DNA of 64,000 nucleotides from Paraburkholderia dilworthii. Lineage in GTDB: Bacteria > Pseudomonadota > Gammaproteobacteria > Burkholderiales > Burkholderiaceae. Position 1 is the first letter of the stretch, and every line of letters starts with the position of its first letter. The DNA lies in contig NZ_AWZT01000035.1 in the NCBI RefSeq assembly GCF_000472525.1, forward strand, positions 6,409 to 70,408. The letters run 5' to 3'. Below are positions 1-9,529 of this stretch, piece by piece. The translations under genes and the position numbers were made by a program. The notes below the pieces were generated by a model that was given only the letters and a program-made list of their open reading frames with translations, made no database searches and had not been told where the DNA came from.

Positions 1-835
1 CCTGCCACTCCACTACGCCGACACGCTCGGCGTTGTGATACACGGCGAACCGTTCGTCGACCGGCACGCCGTCTTCCGCAGGCAGGGTTTCCCAGCCGCC
101 TTGCACGCCAACCCGCTCGACTTCGCTCCAGCAGCCGCGCGTCAGCACGCGCTCGAGCGCATCCTCGCGACCGTTCGTCACCACGCGGCCAATGCGCGGC
201 ACCGTGCGGATCAGGTGATGGAACTGCGTCTCGATCGCCGCGAGATCGGGGAAGATGTCGGCGTGATCGAATTCCAGATTGTTCAGAACCGCGGTCTTGG
301 GCCGGTAATGGACAAACTTGGAGCGCTTGTCGAAAAAGGCCGTGTCGTACTCGTCTGCTTCGATCACGAAAAAGCTCGAATCGGTAAGCCGCGCCGACAC
401 GCCGAAATTGAGCGGCACACCACCGATCAGAAAGCCGGGATTCAGACCCGCGTCTTCGAGCAGCCATGTCAGCATCGAACTGGTGGTTGTCTTGCCGTGG
501 GTGCCGGCCACTGCGAGCACCCATTTGCCGTTCAGCACGTGCTCGCCGAGCCATTGGGGGCCGGACACGTACGGCAGACCACGGTCGAGAATCGCTTCCA
601 TCAGCGGATTGCCGCGCGATACCACGTTGCCGATCACGAACAGGTCGGCGTTCAGACCATTCAATTGATCCGCGTCGTAGCCCTCGATCAGACGAATGCC
701 CTGGGCCTCGAGTTGCGTGCTCATCGGCGGATAGACGCCGGCGTCGCAGCCTGTCACCGTGTGGCCCGCGCCGCGCGCGAGGACCGCGAGACCACCCATG
801 AACGTGCCGCAGATACCGAGGATGTGGATGTGCAT
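1..835 (-). CDS. mpl: UDP-N-acetylmuramate:L-Ala-gamma-D-Glu-meso-DAP ligase (Mpl), 5' part only
   Basis: Peptidoglycan recycling ligase of the cytoplasm. It attaches the recovered tripeptide L-Ala-D-Glu-mDAP to UDP-MurNAc. The reverse strand from an ATG at 833-835 reads MHIHILGICGTFMGGLAVLA, the Mpl/Mur ligase N-terminal Rossmann motif, and the ATP loop AGTHGKTTT follows near residue 110. The reading frame is open to the window edge, so about 278 of an expected 450-460 residues are present and the C-terminal part lies outside. The ICGTFMG start and the short N-terminus separate it from MurC, which is present elsewhere in the window (49408-50811). It is divergent from the gene at 1107. The family call is firm; the gene is cut only by the window boundary. 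Confidence 0.93.
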   Translation of the reverse strand, partial: MHIHILGICGTFMGGLAVLARGAGHTVTGCDAGVYPPMSTQLEAQGIRLIEGYDADQLNGLNADLFVIGNVVSRGNPLMEAILDRGLPYVSGPQWLGEHVLNGKWVLAVAGTHGKTTTSSMLTWLLEDAGLNPGFLIGGVPLNFGVSARLTDSSFFVIEADEYDTAFFDKRSKFVHYRPKTAVLNNLEFDHADIFPDLAAIETQFHHLIRTVPRIGRVVTNGREDALERVLTRGCWSEVERVGVQGGWETLPAEDGVPVDERFAVYHNAERVGVVEWQ

Positions 836-854
836 AAGCCTGTCGTGCCGCGCG

Positions 855-943
855 GGCGTTTTCCTGGAAGGGCCCCTACCTGTCGCTACGCGACAGCCCC
901 CGAAGGGGCAAGAAAACTGGTGGGGCGGCCCGGCGTTTTCCTG
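855..943. repeat. Palindromic intergenic repeat cluster, REP-like
   Basis: The 271-bp spacer between mpl and the next gene holds two copies of GGCGTTTTCCTG (855-866 and 932-943). Between them are two adjacent hairpins: CTGTCGC-TAC-GCGACAG (880-896) and GCCCC-CGAA-GGGGC (896-909). Such short palindromes are typical of dispersed intergenic repeats in Burkholderiaceae genomes, but only this copy is visible here. The spacer should also contain promoters for both divergent genes; I could not single one out. Confidence 0.4.
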
Positions 944-1106
944 AGAGGGATGAGAGAGCGGCGAGCGGCGCAAACAGCCGCCCGCAAAGGACGCTATTGT
1001 AACCGACGCCTCCCGAACGCCTATGCGCACTCGCCGCCTCCGGCCCGCCCGGCAGCCGCCCAGAGCCCCGGAAAGGGCTGTCATCAATCTCTAGTATGAT
1101 TGAGGG

Positions 1107-1760
1107 ATGGTTCGCAAATCACATTTTGATCCGCAGCGCGTGCGCGAGGAAATCGCCATTGCCGCTGCGCGCCTGATCGCCGAAGACGGTCTCGACTATG
1201 CGACGGCCAAGCGTAAAGCAGCCCGGCAAATTGTTGGGGAAAGCCGTGTTGCCGGTGAATGGCTGCCTGATAACGATCAAATCGAAGAAGAAATCCGCGA
1301 GTATCAATCGCTCTTTCAGGGCGACAGCCAGCCCGTGCTGCTGCGCCGCCTGCGTCGCGTTGCGGTCGAATGGATGGAGCGGCTCGCGCCTTTTAATCCG
1401 TATTTGACGGGCGCAGTGCTCGGCGGCACGGCTGGCGAACATTCCGATATTCATCTCCAGGTGTTCTGCGACAACCCGAAGGAAGTCGCCATCTACTTCC
1501 TGAACGCAAACATTCAATACGACGTCTCCGAAACGCGCCACTTTGCGGGTCGCGGTTACGTCGAGACGCTCAGCTTCTTGTGGCGTCCCGCGAGCGAAGG
1601 GCGCGACTCGGACCCGGTCGGCATTCACGTCGCGCTTTATGAGGCGGACGACCTGCGCGGCGCCGTCAGAGCCGACGCGCGTGGCCGCACCGCGCGCGCG
1701 AATCTTCAGACCGTTCAGTCGCTGCTTGACGGAAGCGGCGTCGCACCGTCCACCAACTAG
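1107..1760 (+). CDS. Conserved hypothetical protein with nucleotidyltransferase-like core
   Basis: A 217-residue soluble protein with no signal peptide or membrane segment. Residues 8-45 are a basic helical segment (DPQRVREEIAIAAARLIAED and onward). Residues 101-120 read TGAVLGGTAGEHSDIHLQVF, which resembles the GG/GS...DxD signature of nucleotidyltransferase-fold proteins, except that the second metal Asp position is His (D114-I-H116). It ends 6 bp before the TlpA-like gene, so the two are probably co-transcribed. Short proteins of this kind are found beside mpl in related genomes and are, as far as I recall, sometimes mislabelled as UDP-N-acetylmuramate-alanine ligase; no Mur ligase motif is present. 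Activity and substrate are unknown. The fold assignment is inference from one motif. Confidence 0.75.
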   Translation: MVRKSHFDPQRVREEIAIAAARLIAEDGLDYATAKRKAARQIVGESRVAGEWLPDNDQIEEEIREYQSLFQGDSQPVLLRRLRRVAVEWMERLAPFNPYLTGAVLGGTAGEHSDIHLQVFCDNPKEVAIYFLNANIQYDVSETRHFAGRGYVETLSFLWRPASEGRDSDPVGIHVALYEADDLRGAVRADARGRTARANLQTVQSLLDGSGVAPSTN

Positions 1761-1766
1761 ACACGC

Positions 1767-2327
1767 ATGATGAACATCAGAAGGATTTTGCTTGGCGCGC
1801 TCGTCGCCGGCGTCGCAGCCGGAAGCGGCGTGCTTGCCAACCACTGGCTGAACGGCGAAGACGGTCTGACGTCCACCGCTCATGCCGCCGGTTCTGCGTC
1901 GAAGGAGGGCGCCGTCGCTCAACTGTGGGCCGCGCCTGTTACTACTGCCGACGGCAAGCCCGGATCGCTATCTGTGCTCAAAGGACGCCCCGTCGTCGTC
2001 AATTTCTGGGCGTCGTGGTGCGGGCCGTGCGTCGAGGAAATGCCGGCGCTGTCGCAGCTTCAGCGCGACTACGTGAAAAAAGGCATCCAGTTCGTAGGAC
2101 TTGGCGTAGATTCCGAGAAAAATGTCCAAGCGTTCTTGCAAAAAGTGAAAGTAGCCTACCCGGTCTACGTTACGGGCTTCGGTGGCGCAGATCTCGCGCG
2201 AGCGTTCGGGAATACGGCGGGCGGCTTACCGTTCACCGTCGTGATCGACGCAAAGGGCAACATCCGCTCGACAAAATTGGGGCAGATCGATCCCACAGCG
2301 CTGAAACACACGCTCGACGCGCTCTAA
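1767..2327 (+). CDS. TlpA-family periplasmic thioredoxin
   Basis: 186 residues. The N-terminus MMNIRRILLGALVAGVAAGS is a signal peptide or membrane anchor, so the thioredoxin domain acts in the periplasm. The redox motif WCGPC lies at residues 84-88 (Cys85 and Cys88), preceded by VVVNFWAS, and the cis-proline region GGLPFTVVID follows near residue 152. This is the TlpA/ResA/DsbE-type layout, used for disulfide reduction and often for cytochrome c or copper-protein maturation. No cytochrome c maturation genes sit beside it, so the partner cannot be named. Two ATG codons are adjacent; either could start the protein. Confidence 0.9.
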   Translation: MMNIRRILLGALVAGVAAGSGVLANHWLNGEDGLTSTAHAAGSASKEGAVAQLWAAPVTTADGKPGSLSVLKGRPVVVNFWASWCGPCVEEMPALSQLQRDYVKKGIQFVGLGVDSEKNVQAFLQKVKVAYPVYVTGFGGADLARAFGNTAGGLPFTVVIDAKGNIRSTKLGQIDPTALKHTLDAL

Positions 2328-2521
2328 ATCACTCAATCTTTTGGCAATGATTTTCCGACCAAAGGCGCGCAATTGCGCGAAATTCGGGCGGAATTGCGAG
2401 GAATTGAGCCTCCGCGACCATCCCAAAAACGTGTCCCGAACGCCGCCTCCGCGCAGGAAACTAGACAAGTTTCTCTAATCAGCGCTAAAGTGCGCCCAAT
2501 TCCACGGAAAAAGAAGCGACC

Positions 2522-2977
2522 ATGACGCGACTGCTGGTACTGCACGGCCCCAACCTCAACCTTCTCGGCACCCGAGAACCCGAGGTTTATGGCCGCGTGA
2601 CGCTGCCACAGATCGATCAGGCGTTGGCCGACCGCGCGGCGGACGCCGGGGTCGAACTCGCGTCGTTCCAGAGCAATCATGAGGGCGCTCTGGTGGATCG
2701 CATTCAATCCGCGCGCACAGAAAAAACCGATTTCATCCTGATTAATCCCGCCGCGTATACGCATACGAGCGTCGCTATCCGCGACGCACTCGCAGGCGTC
2801 GGTATCCCGTTCGTCGAGATTCATCTGTCGAACGTGCATCGCCGCGAACCGTTCCGGCATCACTCGTATTTCTCCGACCAGGCTGAGGGCGTGATCTGCG
2901 GCCTCGGCTGGAAGGGTTATCTGTACGCACTCGAATTTGCGCTCGACCGGCTGGCTGCCGGTTCGTCGCGCAGCTGA
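2522..2977 (+). CDS. aroQ: 3-dehydroquinate dehydratase, type II
   Basis: Third step of the shikimate pathway: 3-dehydroquinate to 3-dehydroshikimate, in a cytoplasmic dodecamer. 151 residues matches the family. The start [20 protein letters not shown] carries the conserved PNLNxLGxRE block with Arg18, followed by the catalytic Tyr23; the [10 protein letters not shown] block and [14 protein letters not shown] with the active-site His follow. It precedes accB by 71 bp in the same direction. The neighbourhood aroQ-accB-accC is widely conserved in proteobacteria, which supports the call. The 194 bp upstream (2328-2521) hold AATTGCG-rich short repeats and no gene. Confidence 0.97.
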   Translation: MTRLLVLHGPNLNLLGTREPEVYGRVTLPQIDQALADRAADAGVELASFQSNHEGALVDRIQSARTEKTDFILINPAAYTHTSVAIRDALAGVGIPFVEIHLSNVHRREPFRHHSYFSDQAEGVICGLGWKGYLYALEFALDRLAAGSSRS

Positions 2978-3048
2978 ACTCCAAACACGTCTAATTTGCG
3001 CCGGCCGCACGCACGCCGGCACTTCCACGCATTGAAAGGGGCTTCCTG

Positions 3049-3516
3049 ATGGATCTACGTAAACTGAAAACTCTGATCGACCTCGTGTCGGAGTCCGGCA
3101 TCTCGGAACTCGAAGTGACCGAAGGCGAGGGCAAGGTTCGCATCGTCAAGAATGCGCCGCCGGTTTACGTGCAACCGTCCGCTTCGTATGCGCCGCAGTA
3201 TTCGCAGCCGGCCCCGGCCGCCGGCGAGGCGACCGCCGCGGCAGCAGCCGCTCCGGCCACGCCGGCCGCCGCCGCTCCGCAAGGTCATGTCGTGACCTCG
3301 CCGATGGTGGGCACGTTCTACCGCGCGCCGTCGCCGGGCGCCGATCCGTTCGTCCAGGTGGGCGACACGGTCAAGGAAGGCCAGACCATCTGCATCATCG
3401 AAGCGATGAAGCTGCTCAACGAAATCGAGTCGGACAAGTCCGGCGTCGTGAAGGAAATCCTCGTCGAAAACGGCCAGGCGGTCGAATACGGCCAACCGCT
3501 GTTCGTGGTCGGCTAA
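3049..3516 (+). CDS. accB: Biotin carboxyl carrier protein of acetyl-CoA carboxylase
   Basis: Carries the biotin that is carboxylated by AccC and discharged to acetyl-CoA by AccA/AccD, the first step of fatty acid synthesis. 155 residues. The N-terminal dimerisation segment (1-36) is followed by a mobile Ala/Pro-rich linker (about 40-78), then the biotinyl domain (80-155) with the motif EAMKLLNE, in which Lys121 is the biotinylation site, and the [13 protein letters not shown] thumb-region sequence. accC follows after 129 bp, so they form the usual accBC operon. A GAAAGG-type ribosome site precedes the ATG. Confidence 0.98.
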   Translation: MDLRKLKTLIDLVSESGISELEVTEGEGKVRIVKNAPPVYVQPSASYAPQYSQPAPAAGEATAAAAAAPATPAAAAPQGHVVTSPMVGTFYRAPSPGADPFVQVGDTVKEGQTICIIEAMKLLNEIESDKSGVVKEILVENGQAVEYGQPLFVVG

Positions 3517-3645
3517 CGCGGCGCGCACTGCGCCTTATTGGCGCATGCCGCCTTGCGCGCCCGTCGTACACGGCGCGCGCCCGATCCTCTGAGGCAGCCC
3601 GCGTTGTCAGCAACCCGGCGCCCATTGATGAGTCGAAAACCCGCT

Positions 3646-5013
3646 ATGTTTGAAAAAATTCTCATTGCCAATCGTGGCGAGATCGCGCTTCGCATCCAGC
3701 GCGCCTGCCGCGAACTCGGCGTCAAGACGGTCGTCGTCTATTCGGAAGCCGACAAGGAAGCCAAGTACGTCAAGCTCGCCGATGAAGCGGTTTGCATCGG
3801 CCCGGCGCCTTCCAACCTCAGCTACCTGAACATGCCCGCGCTCATCAGCGCGGCGGAAGTCACAGACGCCGAAGCGATCCACCCGGGCTACGGTTTCCTG
3901 TCGGAAAACGCCGACTTCGCCGAGCGTGTCGAGCAATCCGGCTTCACCTTCATCGGGCCGCGTCCGGAAACCATCCGGATGATGGGCGACAAGGTGACCG
4001 CCAAGCAAACCATGATCAAGACCGGCGTGCCGTGCGTGCCGGGTTCCGAAGGCGCATTGCCGGAAGATCCGAAAGAGATCGTGAAAATTGCGCGGCAAGT
4101 CGGCTATCCGGTCATCATCAAGGCTGCCGGCGGCGGCGGTGGCCGCGGCATGCGCGTGGTTCACACGGAAGCCGCGCTCGTCAACGCCGTCAACATGACG
4201 CGCGAAGAAGCGGGCCGTGCATTCGGCAATCCGCAGGTCTACATGGAGAAATTCCTGGAAAACCCGCGGCACATCGAAATTCAGGTGTTGTCGGATTCGT
4301 TCAAGAACGCCGTCTGGCTCGGCGAGCGCGATTGCTCGATGCAGCGCCGTCACCAGAAAGTGATCGAGGAAGCACCGGCGCCGGGCATTGCGCGCCGTCT
4401 GATCGATCGCATCGGCGATCGTTGCGCGGATGCGTGCAAGAAGATGGGCTATCTTGGCGCCGGTACGTTCGAGTTCCTGTACGAAAACGGCGAGTTCTAC
4501 TTCATCGAAATGAACACGCGCGTGCAGGTCGAGCACCCTGTGACCGAACTGATCACAGGCGTCGACATCGTGCAGGAACAGATCCGCATTGCGGCCGGCG
4601 AAAAACTCGCCTTCCGTCAGCGCGACATCGTGTTCAAGGGTCATGCGATCGAATGCCGGATCAACGCTGAAGATCCGTTCAAGTTCATTCCGTCGCCGGG
4701 GCGCCTGACGTCGTGGCACATGCCGGGCGGTCCCGGCATCCGCGTCGATTCGCATGCCTACAATGGCTATTTCGTGCCACCGCACTATGATTCGATGATC
4801 GGCAAGCTGATCGCTTACGGCGCGACGCGCGAGCAGGCAATCAAGCGGATGCGCATCGCGCTGTCGGAAATGGTCGTGGAAGGCATTCAGACGAACATCC
4901 CGCTGCATCGCGAACTGATGCTGGACGCAAAGTTTGTCGAAGGCGGCACGAGCATTCACTACCTCGAAAACCGGTTGGCCGCGAAGCTGCAGGCCGCGCC
5001 GGAAGAAGCGTAA
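3646..5013 (+). CDS. accC: Biotin carboxylase subunit of acetyl-CoA carboxylase
   Basis: ATP-dependent carboxylation of AccB-bound biotin. I place the start at 3646 ([19 protein letters not shown]), giving 455 residues, the usual family length; the frame is open further upstream to 3538 but that extension is Arg/Ala-rich and not conserved in character. Visible are the biotin carboxylase N-domain motif [10 protein letters not shown], the glycine-rich ATP lid [13 protein letters not shown], the [14 protein letters not shown] segment and the catalytic [14 protein letters not shown]. prmA begins 3 bp after the stop, which suggests one accB-accC-prmA transcript. Confidence 0.98.
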   Translation: MFEKILIANRGEIALRIQRACRELGVKTVVVYSEADKEAKYVKLADEAVCIGPAPSNLSYLNMPALISAAEVTDAEAIHPGYGFLSENADFAERVEQSGFTFIGPRPETIRMMGDKVTAKQTMIKTGVPCVPGSEGALPEDPKEIVKIARQVGYPVIIKAAGGGGGRGMRVVHTEAALVNAVNMTREEAGRAFGNPQVYMEKFLENPRHIEIQVLSDSFKNAVWLGERDCSMQRRHQKVIEEAPAPGIARRLIDRIGDRCADACKKMGYLGAGTFEFLYENGEFYFIEMNTRVQVEHPVTELITGVDIVQEQIRIAAGEKLAFRQRDIVFKGHAIECRINAEDPFKFIPSPGRLTSWHMPGGPGIRVDSHAYNGYFVPPHYDSMIGKLIAYGATREQAIKRMRIALSEMVVEGIQTNIPLHRELMLDAKFVEGGTSIHYLENRLAAKLQAAPEEA

Positions 5014-5016
5014 GTC

Positions 5017-5919
5017 ATGAGTTACCGGGAACTGGTCGCCGAATTGGCGCGCGAGCACGCGGAGGAATTGTCCGACGCGTTGCTCGAGTTGGGCGCGCTG
5101 TCCGTATCGGTCGAAGATGCGGACGCCGATACGCCCGACGAGCAGCCGCTTTTCGGCGAGCCCGGTCTCACCCCCGATCGTACGGCCTGGCAGCGCTCGC
5201 GCGTGATCGCGCTGCTCGCTGCCGAACATGAACCGGCGGTGCTGCTCGCGGCCGCAGCGAACGAGGTCGGCCTTGCGGCGGCGCCGTCGTTCACCGTGCG
5301 TGAAGTCGAGGAACAGGATTGGGTGCGGCTCACGCAATCGCAATTCGATCCGATTCCCATCGGCGAGCGCATCTGGGTCGTGCCGTCGTGGCACGACGCG
5401 CCGGACCCGGATGCACTGGTACTGGAACTCGATCCGGGCCTCGCGTTCGGCACGGGCAGCCATCCGACCACGCGTTTGTGCATGGAATGGCTCGAGCAAT
5501 CGGTGCAGCCTGGGCAATCCGTGCTCGATTACGGTTGCGGCTCCGGCATCCTCGCGATTCTCGCCAGGAAGTGCGGCGCCGATCCGGTGTACGGCATCGA
5601 CATTGACCCGCAAGCGGTCGAGTCGGCGCGTCACAACAGCGAGCGCAACCGCGCCGAAGTCACCTACGGTTTGCCCGACGAATGTCCGGCCGGCGAATTC
5701 GAGATCGTGGTCGCCAATATCCTGTCCAATCCGCTCAAACTGATGGCCTCCATGCTTTCGTCGAAGGTCAAGCCGGGTGGCCGCATCGCGCTCTCGGGCA
5801 TTCTCGCGCGCCAGGCTGACGAAGTCGCGCAGGTGTACGCGCGATGGATCGACATAGGCGTGTGGCGCGAACACGAAGGCTGGGTATGCTTAACGGGAAC
5901 GCGCCGCGAAAGCCATTAG
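5017..5919 (+). CDS. prmA: Ribosomal protein L11 methyltransferase
   Basis: SAM-dependent trimethylation of ribosomal protein L11. 300 residues, as in the family. The N-terminal substrate-binding domain (1-about 120) ends before the [10 protein letters not shown] motif, followed by the class I methyltransferase motif [14 protein letters not shown] (near residue 170) and the post-motif ANILSNPL, which corresponds to the NPPY-like site of PrmA. It starts 3 bp after accC, so translation is likely coupled. The accBC-prmA order is common in betaproteobacteria. Confidence 0.97.
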   Translation: MSYRELVAELAREHAEELSDALLELGALSVSVEDADADTPDEQPLFGEPGLTPDRTAWQRSRVIALLAAEHEPAVLLAAAANEVGLAAAPSFTVREVEEQDWVRLTQSQFDPIPIGERIWVVPSWHDAPDPDALVLELDPGLAFGTGSHPTTRLCMEWLEQSVQPGQSVLDYGCGSGILAILARKCGADPVYGIDIDPQAVESARHNSERNRAEVTYGLPDECPAGEFEIVVANILSNPLKLMASMLSSKVKPGGRIALSGILARQADEVAQVYARWIDIGVWREHEGWVCLTGTRRESH

Positions 5920-5967
5920 AATAAGGCGTATTGTCCAACCAACGGCCCCTCGGCTAACCGGCTCAAT

Positions 5968-7245
5968 ATGCTTCTGGCGACGCGCTGTCCCTTCTGCGAA
6001 ACCGTATTCCGCCTGCAACCGGCGCAGTTGGCGCTGCGCCGCGGCCTCGTGCGTTGCGGGCAATGCCAAGAAGTATTCGACGCATCCAGCAGCCTCTTCG
6101 ACATTAGCGAAGGCGGCGACTTCTCCACCGCCAGACAGGTCTCCGCAGCGGCGGCAATCGAGGCACTCTCGGGCGTCCGGCCGAGCGGCGAGGACTTCAG
6201 CCCCGCCGCGTGGGATCCGTGGGCTCCCCGGCCCACGCCGCTCTTCGAGGAGCGCTTCGGTCACAATACAGAGAGCGTAGCGCCTCCGCCGCGCCATGCC
6301 GGTGCACGCACTCCTCACGCACCCGGCCGGGCCGCGATGGAGCCCACGTTGCCCACCGGCACGTCCGCCACTGCTGCTCCAGTCGATCACGAACCCGTCC
6401 TCGCCGACGCGCCACTCGAACCCTTCGCCTACGAAGCCGAGCCGCCCGCTGAAGAAGCGCCACGCGTCTGGCACAAGACCGAGCGCCCGTCCGATTTTTC
6501 CGAGGACGAACCGGTGCTCAAAGAGTCCGCGTCCTTCCACGGATTTCCCGATAACGAACCGCACTTCGGGACGACCGGCGTAGGCGCGGCTGGCCTGGGC
6601 GCCACACACCCACATCCCTATTCCGCCGATCCCGCCGATCCCGATCTGCGCGGCCCGACTCGTGCGGCTGCCACGCCGAGCGGTGAGCCGTTCTCGGTGC
6701 AGCCGGTCAACGACGACATCGATCCATTTCCCGTGGTGCGGGAAACGCGTGCCGCCGAACCGCGCCGCCTCGCATGGATCGTCGGCGGATCGGTGGCGGC
6801 GGTGCTGCTCGTCATCGCATTGCTCGCGCAACTCGCGTGGTGGCAGCGCGAAACCATACTCGTCTATCTGCCTGGCACCCAGATGCTGTACACGAAGGCG
6901 TGCGCGCAACTTGGTTGCCACCTCACGGCGCCGCACGATATCGACGGCTTGCAGGTCGAGCCGTCCGATCTGCGGCAAATCGACGGACCGCACAAGCTCG
7001 AATTGCGGATGCCGCTGCGTAACCGCTTCAACGTCGCGCTCGCCTACCCGGCAATCGAACTCACGCTGCTCGACGATCAGAACAACGTGGCGTTGCGCCG
7101 CGTGCTGTTTCCGCAAGACTACGTCGCGCCCGGCACGCCGATCGCGGCGGGTCTGCCGCCGCACATGACGCAGACCATGATCGTGCACCTCGATACGGGC
7201 AACGCCGTCGCCTCCAATTTCCGCGTACAGATTTTTTATCCGTAA
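5968..7245 (+). CDS. Zinc-ribbon and DUF3426 membrane protein
   Basis: 425 residues of unknown function. The N-terminus has a CxxC-x19-CxxC zinc ribbon (Cys7, Cys10, Cys30, Cys33) of the MJ0042/zinc_ribbon type. Residues about 60-265 are a Pro/Ala/Glu-rich low-complexity stretch, likely disordered. One membrane helix lies near residues 268-292 ([20 protein letters not shown]), and the C-terminal about 130 residues form the DUF3426 domain, which in this topology would be periplasmic. The same pairing after prmA is common in betaproteobacteria. A role in sensing or regulation has been guessed for the family, but nothing here proves it. Confidence 0.9.
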   Translation: MLLATRCPFCETVFRLQPAQLALRRGLVRCGQCQEVFDASSSLFDISEGGDFSTARQVSAAAAIEALSGVRPSGEDFSPAAWDPWAPRPTPLFEERFGHNTESVAPPPRHAGARTPHAPGRAAMEPTLPTGTSATAAPVDHEPVLADAPLEPFAYEAEPPAEEAPRVWHKTERPSDFSEDEPVLKESASFHGFPDNEPHFGTTGVGAAGLGATHPHPYSADPADPDLRGPTRAAATPSGEPFSVQPVNDDIDPFPVVRETRAAEPRRLAWIVGGSVAAVLLVIALLAQLAWWQRETILVYLPGTQMLYTKACAQLGCHLTAPHDIDGLQVEPSDLRQIDGPHKLELRMPLRNRFNVALAYPAIELTLLDDQNNVALRRVLFPQDYVAPGTPIAAGLPPHMTQTMIVHLDTGNAVASNFRVQIFYP

Positions 7246-7318
7246 CGCATCCCTGCGCGCCTCGCGTGAAGCGGGCGCGTTCACCGTCATCACAGACGAA
7301 CTTTCGGAGCACAACAAC

Positions 7319-7819
7319 ATGAGTCAAGTCACGCTGGGTGGTAACCCGATCGAAGTAGCCGGCACGTTCCCGTCGGTGGGCCAGGCGGCTCCCGCTTTCT
7401 CGCTGGTCGGCAAGGATCTCAAGCCGCTGTCGCTCGCCGATTTCGCCGGCAAGCGCAAGGTGCTGAACATCGTCCCGAGCCTCGACACGCCGACCTGCGC
7501 GACCTCCACCCGCAAGTTCAACGAAGCCGCGGCGAAGCTGACCAACACGGCTGTCATCGTCGTGTCGGGCGACCTGCCGTTCGCCGCCTCGCGCTTTTGC
7601 ACGACGGAAGGCATCGAGAATGTCGTGACGGCCTCCACCTTCCGCGGCCATGAGTTCGCGCAAGCGTACGGCGTCGACGTGACGAGCGGCCCGCTGACGG
7701 GTCTGACGGCGCGCGCCGTTGTCGTGATCGACGAGAACGACAAGGTCGTTCATGCGGAACTGGTCGGAGAAATCAAGAACGAACCGAACTACGACGCAGC
7801 ACTTGCCGCGCTGAAGTAA
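7319..7819 (+). CDS. tpx: Thiol peroxidase (Tpx, atypical 2-Cys peroxiredoxin)
   Basis: Reduces hydrogen peroxide and alkyl hydroperoxides with thioredoxin as electron donor. 166 residues, the normal length. The peroxidatic cysteine is Cys60 in [14 protein letters not shown] and the resolving cysteine is Cys94 in ASRFCTTEG, the Tpx pair that forms an intramolecular disulfide. The N-terminal [12 protein letters not shown] is the Tpx signature. It is flanked by 73 bp upstream and 88 bp downstream, so it is probably its own transcription unit. Confidence 0.97.
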   Translation: MSQVTLGGNPIEVAGTFPSVGQAAPAFSLVGKDLKPLSLADFAGKRKVLNIVPSLDTPTCATSTRKFNEAAAKLTNTAVIVVSGDLPFAASRFCTTEGIENVVTASTFRGHEFAQAYGVDVTSGPLTGLTARAVVVIDENDKVVHAELVGEIKNEPNYDAALAALK

Positions 7820-7842
7820 AACCCCAGCGCACGAAGACTCCG

Positions 7843-7865
7843 GCGCCGCGCTTCACGCGCGGCGC
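7843..7865 (+). terminator. GC-rich hairpin after tpx
   Basis: A perfect 9-bp inverted repeat, GCGCCGCGC-TTCAC-GCGCGGCGC, starts 24 bp after the tpx stop. The T-run (TTTTTTTA, near 7885) is about 20 bp too far for a classic intrinsic terminator, so it may act as a weak or Rho-assisted end, or protect the 3' end of the mRNA. Confidence 0.4.
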
Positions 7866-7907
7866 TGTCACATCTTCCCTACACATTTTTTTACAGGAAC
7901 GCTCGCC

Positions 7908-8846
7908 TTGGCTACGCTGATTTGCGGCTCGCTCGCCTACGACAACATCATGACCTTCGAGGGCCGGTTCCGGGAGCACATCCTGCCGGAGCAGGTCCAC
8001 ATCCTGAACGTGAGTTTCCTCGTGCCGACGATGCGCCGCGAGTTCGGCGGCTGCGCGGGCAACATCGCGTATTCGCTGAACCTGCTGGGCGGCGACGCGC
8101 GCATCATGGGCGCGCTCGGTGCCGTCGACGCGCAGCTCTACATGGACCGTTTCGCGCAACTGGGGCTGTCGACAGAAAACGTGCTGGTCGTGCCGGGCAC
8201 CTATTCGGCGCAGGCCATGATCACCACCGACCTCGAGAACAACCAGATCACCGCATTCCATCCGGGCGCGATGATGCAGTCACACCTGAACCGCGCGGAC
8301 GAAGCGAAAGGCATCACACTCGGCATCGTCGCGCCTGACGGCTACGACGGCATGGTTCAACACTCCGAGCACCTGGCGGCAGGGGGCGTGCCGTTTATCT
8401 TCGATCCAGGTCAAGGCTTGCCGCTCTTCGACGGTGCTGCACTGCGGCGCATGATTGAACTTGCGACTTACGTAGCTGTCAACGATTACGAAGCCAAACT
8501 CGTGAGCAACAAGACGGGTTGGTCAATCGAGGAAATTGCCGGCAAGGTTGAAGCGCTCATCGTCACACTCGGCGAACACGGCGCGCAGATTCATCACGCG
8601 GGCGGCGTCGAAGAGATTCCGGCCGTCAAGGCACAGCAAGTACTCGACCCGACAGGATGCGGCGACGCCTTTCGCGGCGGCTTGCTGTACGGCATCGAGA
8701 AGAAGCTGGGCTGGGCGACCACCGGCCGTCTCGCTAGCCTGATGGGCGCGCTGAAGATCGAACATCAGGGTCCGCAAAATTATGCACCCACCCGGGCGCA
8801 GATCAACGAACGGTTCAAGCAGGCGTTCGGGTACGACCTGCCGTAA
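7908..8846 (+). CDS. PfkB-family nucleoside kinase
   Basis: 312 residues starting at a TTG codon (MATLICGSLAYDNIMTFEGR). The PfkB/ribokinase fold shows the N-terminal GGCAGNIAYSLNLLGGDA motif and the C-terminal DPTGCGDAFRGG motif, in which Asp of GCGD is the catalytic base. The sequence closely matches what I recall of the Burkholderia thailandensis nucleoside kinase that phosphorylates inosine, adenosine, guanosine and mizoribine; databases often call it adenosine or carbohydrate kinase. It would act in purine nucleoside salvage, together with the phosphoribosyltransferase at 19637. The substrate range is inferred from that relative. Confidence 0.9.
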   Translation: MATLICGSLAYDNIMTFEGRFREHILPEQVHILNVSFLVPTMRREFGGCAGNIAYSLNLLGGDARIMGALGAVDAQLYMDRFAQLGLSTENVLVVPGTYSAQAMITTDLENNQITAFHPGAMMQSHLNRADEAKGITLGIVAPDGYDGMVQHSEHLAAGGVPFIFDPGQGLPLFDGAALRRMIELATYVAVNDYEAKLVSNKTGWSIEEIAGKVEALIVTLGEHGAQIHHAGGVEEIPAVKAQQVLDPTGCGDAFRGGLLYGIEKKLGWATTGRLASLMGALKIEHQGPQNYAPTRAQINERFKQAFGYDLP

Positions 8847-8870
8847 TACCGAAGCTACTGGAGTTAGGGA

Positions 8871-9347
8871 ATGAGAACAACGAGTCGCCTGATAGTGGCC
8901 GCCTTGATCGCCGGTTCACTGGCCATGTCGGGGTGTGCATATAACAGCAGTTCTGCGGACGTTTATACGGCGTCGCAGGCACAGCGCGAGGAAACGGTCC
9001 GCATGGGCACGGTCGACAGTGTGCGCGCAGTGAAGATCAGTTCGAATAACGGTCAGCCTAGCGGTCTCGGCGCAATCGGCGGCGGCGCGTTGGGCGCGGT
9101 GGCGGGTAGCGCGATCGGCGGCGGACGCGGCTCGATCGTCACGGGCATTATCGGCGGCCTCGCGGGCGCGGTGGCCGGCAACTCGGTGGAGAACGGCGTG
9201 GCCGTGCGCGACGGTCTCGAGATCACCGTGCGACTCGACAACGGCGACATCCGTGCGATCACGCAAAGCTCCACCGGCGAGATCTTCCGCGCGGGCGACC
9301 GCGTTCGCCTTCTTTCCAGCGGCGGCGTCACGCGCGTCACGCACTAG
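8871..9347 (+). CDS. Glycine-zipper outer-membrane lipoprotein (SlyB/Pcp-like)
   Basis: 158 residues. The signal peptide ends in a lipobox LAMSGC, so Cys22 is the lipidated residue. The middle (about 62-105) is a glycine zipper GAIGGGALGAVAGSAIGGGR followed by IIGGLAGAVAGN, the two-helix Rick_17kDa/SlyB domain. The C-terminal 50 residues (EITVRLDNGDIRAITQ onward) are the usual beta-rich tail. SlyB proteins help outer membrane integrity; here the exact role is unproven. It starts 24 bp after the nucleoside kinase with GGAG upstream and ends at a strong terminator. Confidence 0.92.
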   Translation: MRTTSRLIVAALIAGSLAMSGCAYNSSSADVYTASQAQREETVRMGTVDSVRAVKISSNNGQPSGLGAIGGGALGAVAGSAIGGGRGSIVTGIIGGLAGAVAGNSVENGVAVRDGLEITVRLDNGDIRAITQSSTGEIFRAGDRVRLLSSGGVTRVTH

Positions 9348-9395
9348 GCTTTCCCCTCTCGAGCGGCCAGTTTGACGCGGCCGCGTCGACCTCAC

Positions 9396-9427
9396 ACGCA
9401 TGCCCTCCCCTGTGCATGCGTTTTTTT
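9396..9427 (+). terminator. Intrinsic terminator after the glycine-zipper lipoprotein
   Basis: An 8-bp inverted repeat ACGCATGC...GCATGCGT with a 10-nt loop is followed directly by a run of seven T (9421-9427). It lies 49 bp after the stop of the lipoprotein gene on the same strand. Confidence 0.85.
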
Positions 9428-9480
9428 CGCCTGCGCATTGGCGCGCGGTGGCAGTCGGTGAACGACATGTGGCGCTTTAC

Positions 9481-9515
9481 GTTCAGCGTTCGGCGTTCGG
9501 CATTCAGCGCTCGAC
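9481..9515. repeat. Imperfect 7-bp tandem repeat
   Basis: Five copies of a GTTCGGC-like unit (GTTCAGC, GTTCGGC, GTTCGGC, ATTCAGC, GCTCGAC) sit between the two convergent terminators. The rest of the 314-bp gap 9348-9661 holds no gene. Confidence 0.5.
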
Positions 9516-9529
9516 GATTTGCACCGACG

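Noticed and set aside
3607-5874. Long leftward open frame (about 755 codons) opposite accC and prmA
   Set aside because: It lies fully antisense to two well-recognised enzymes, its protein is Arg/His/Asp-rich without any domain, and such frames are normal in high-GC genomes.
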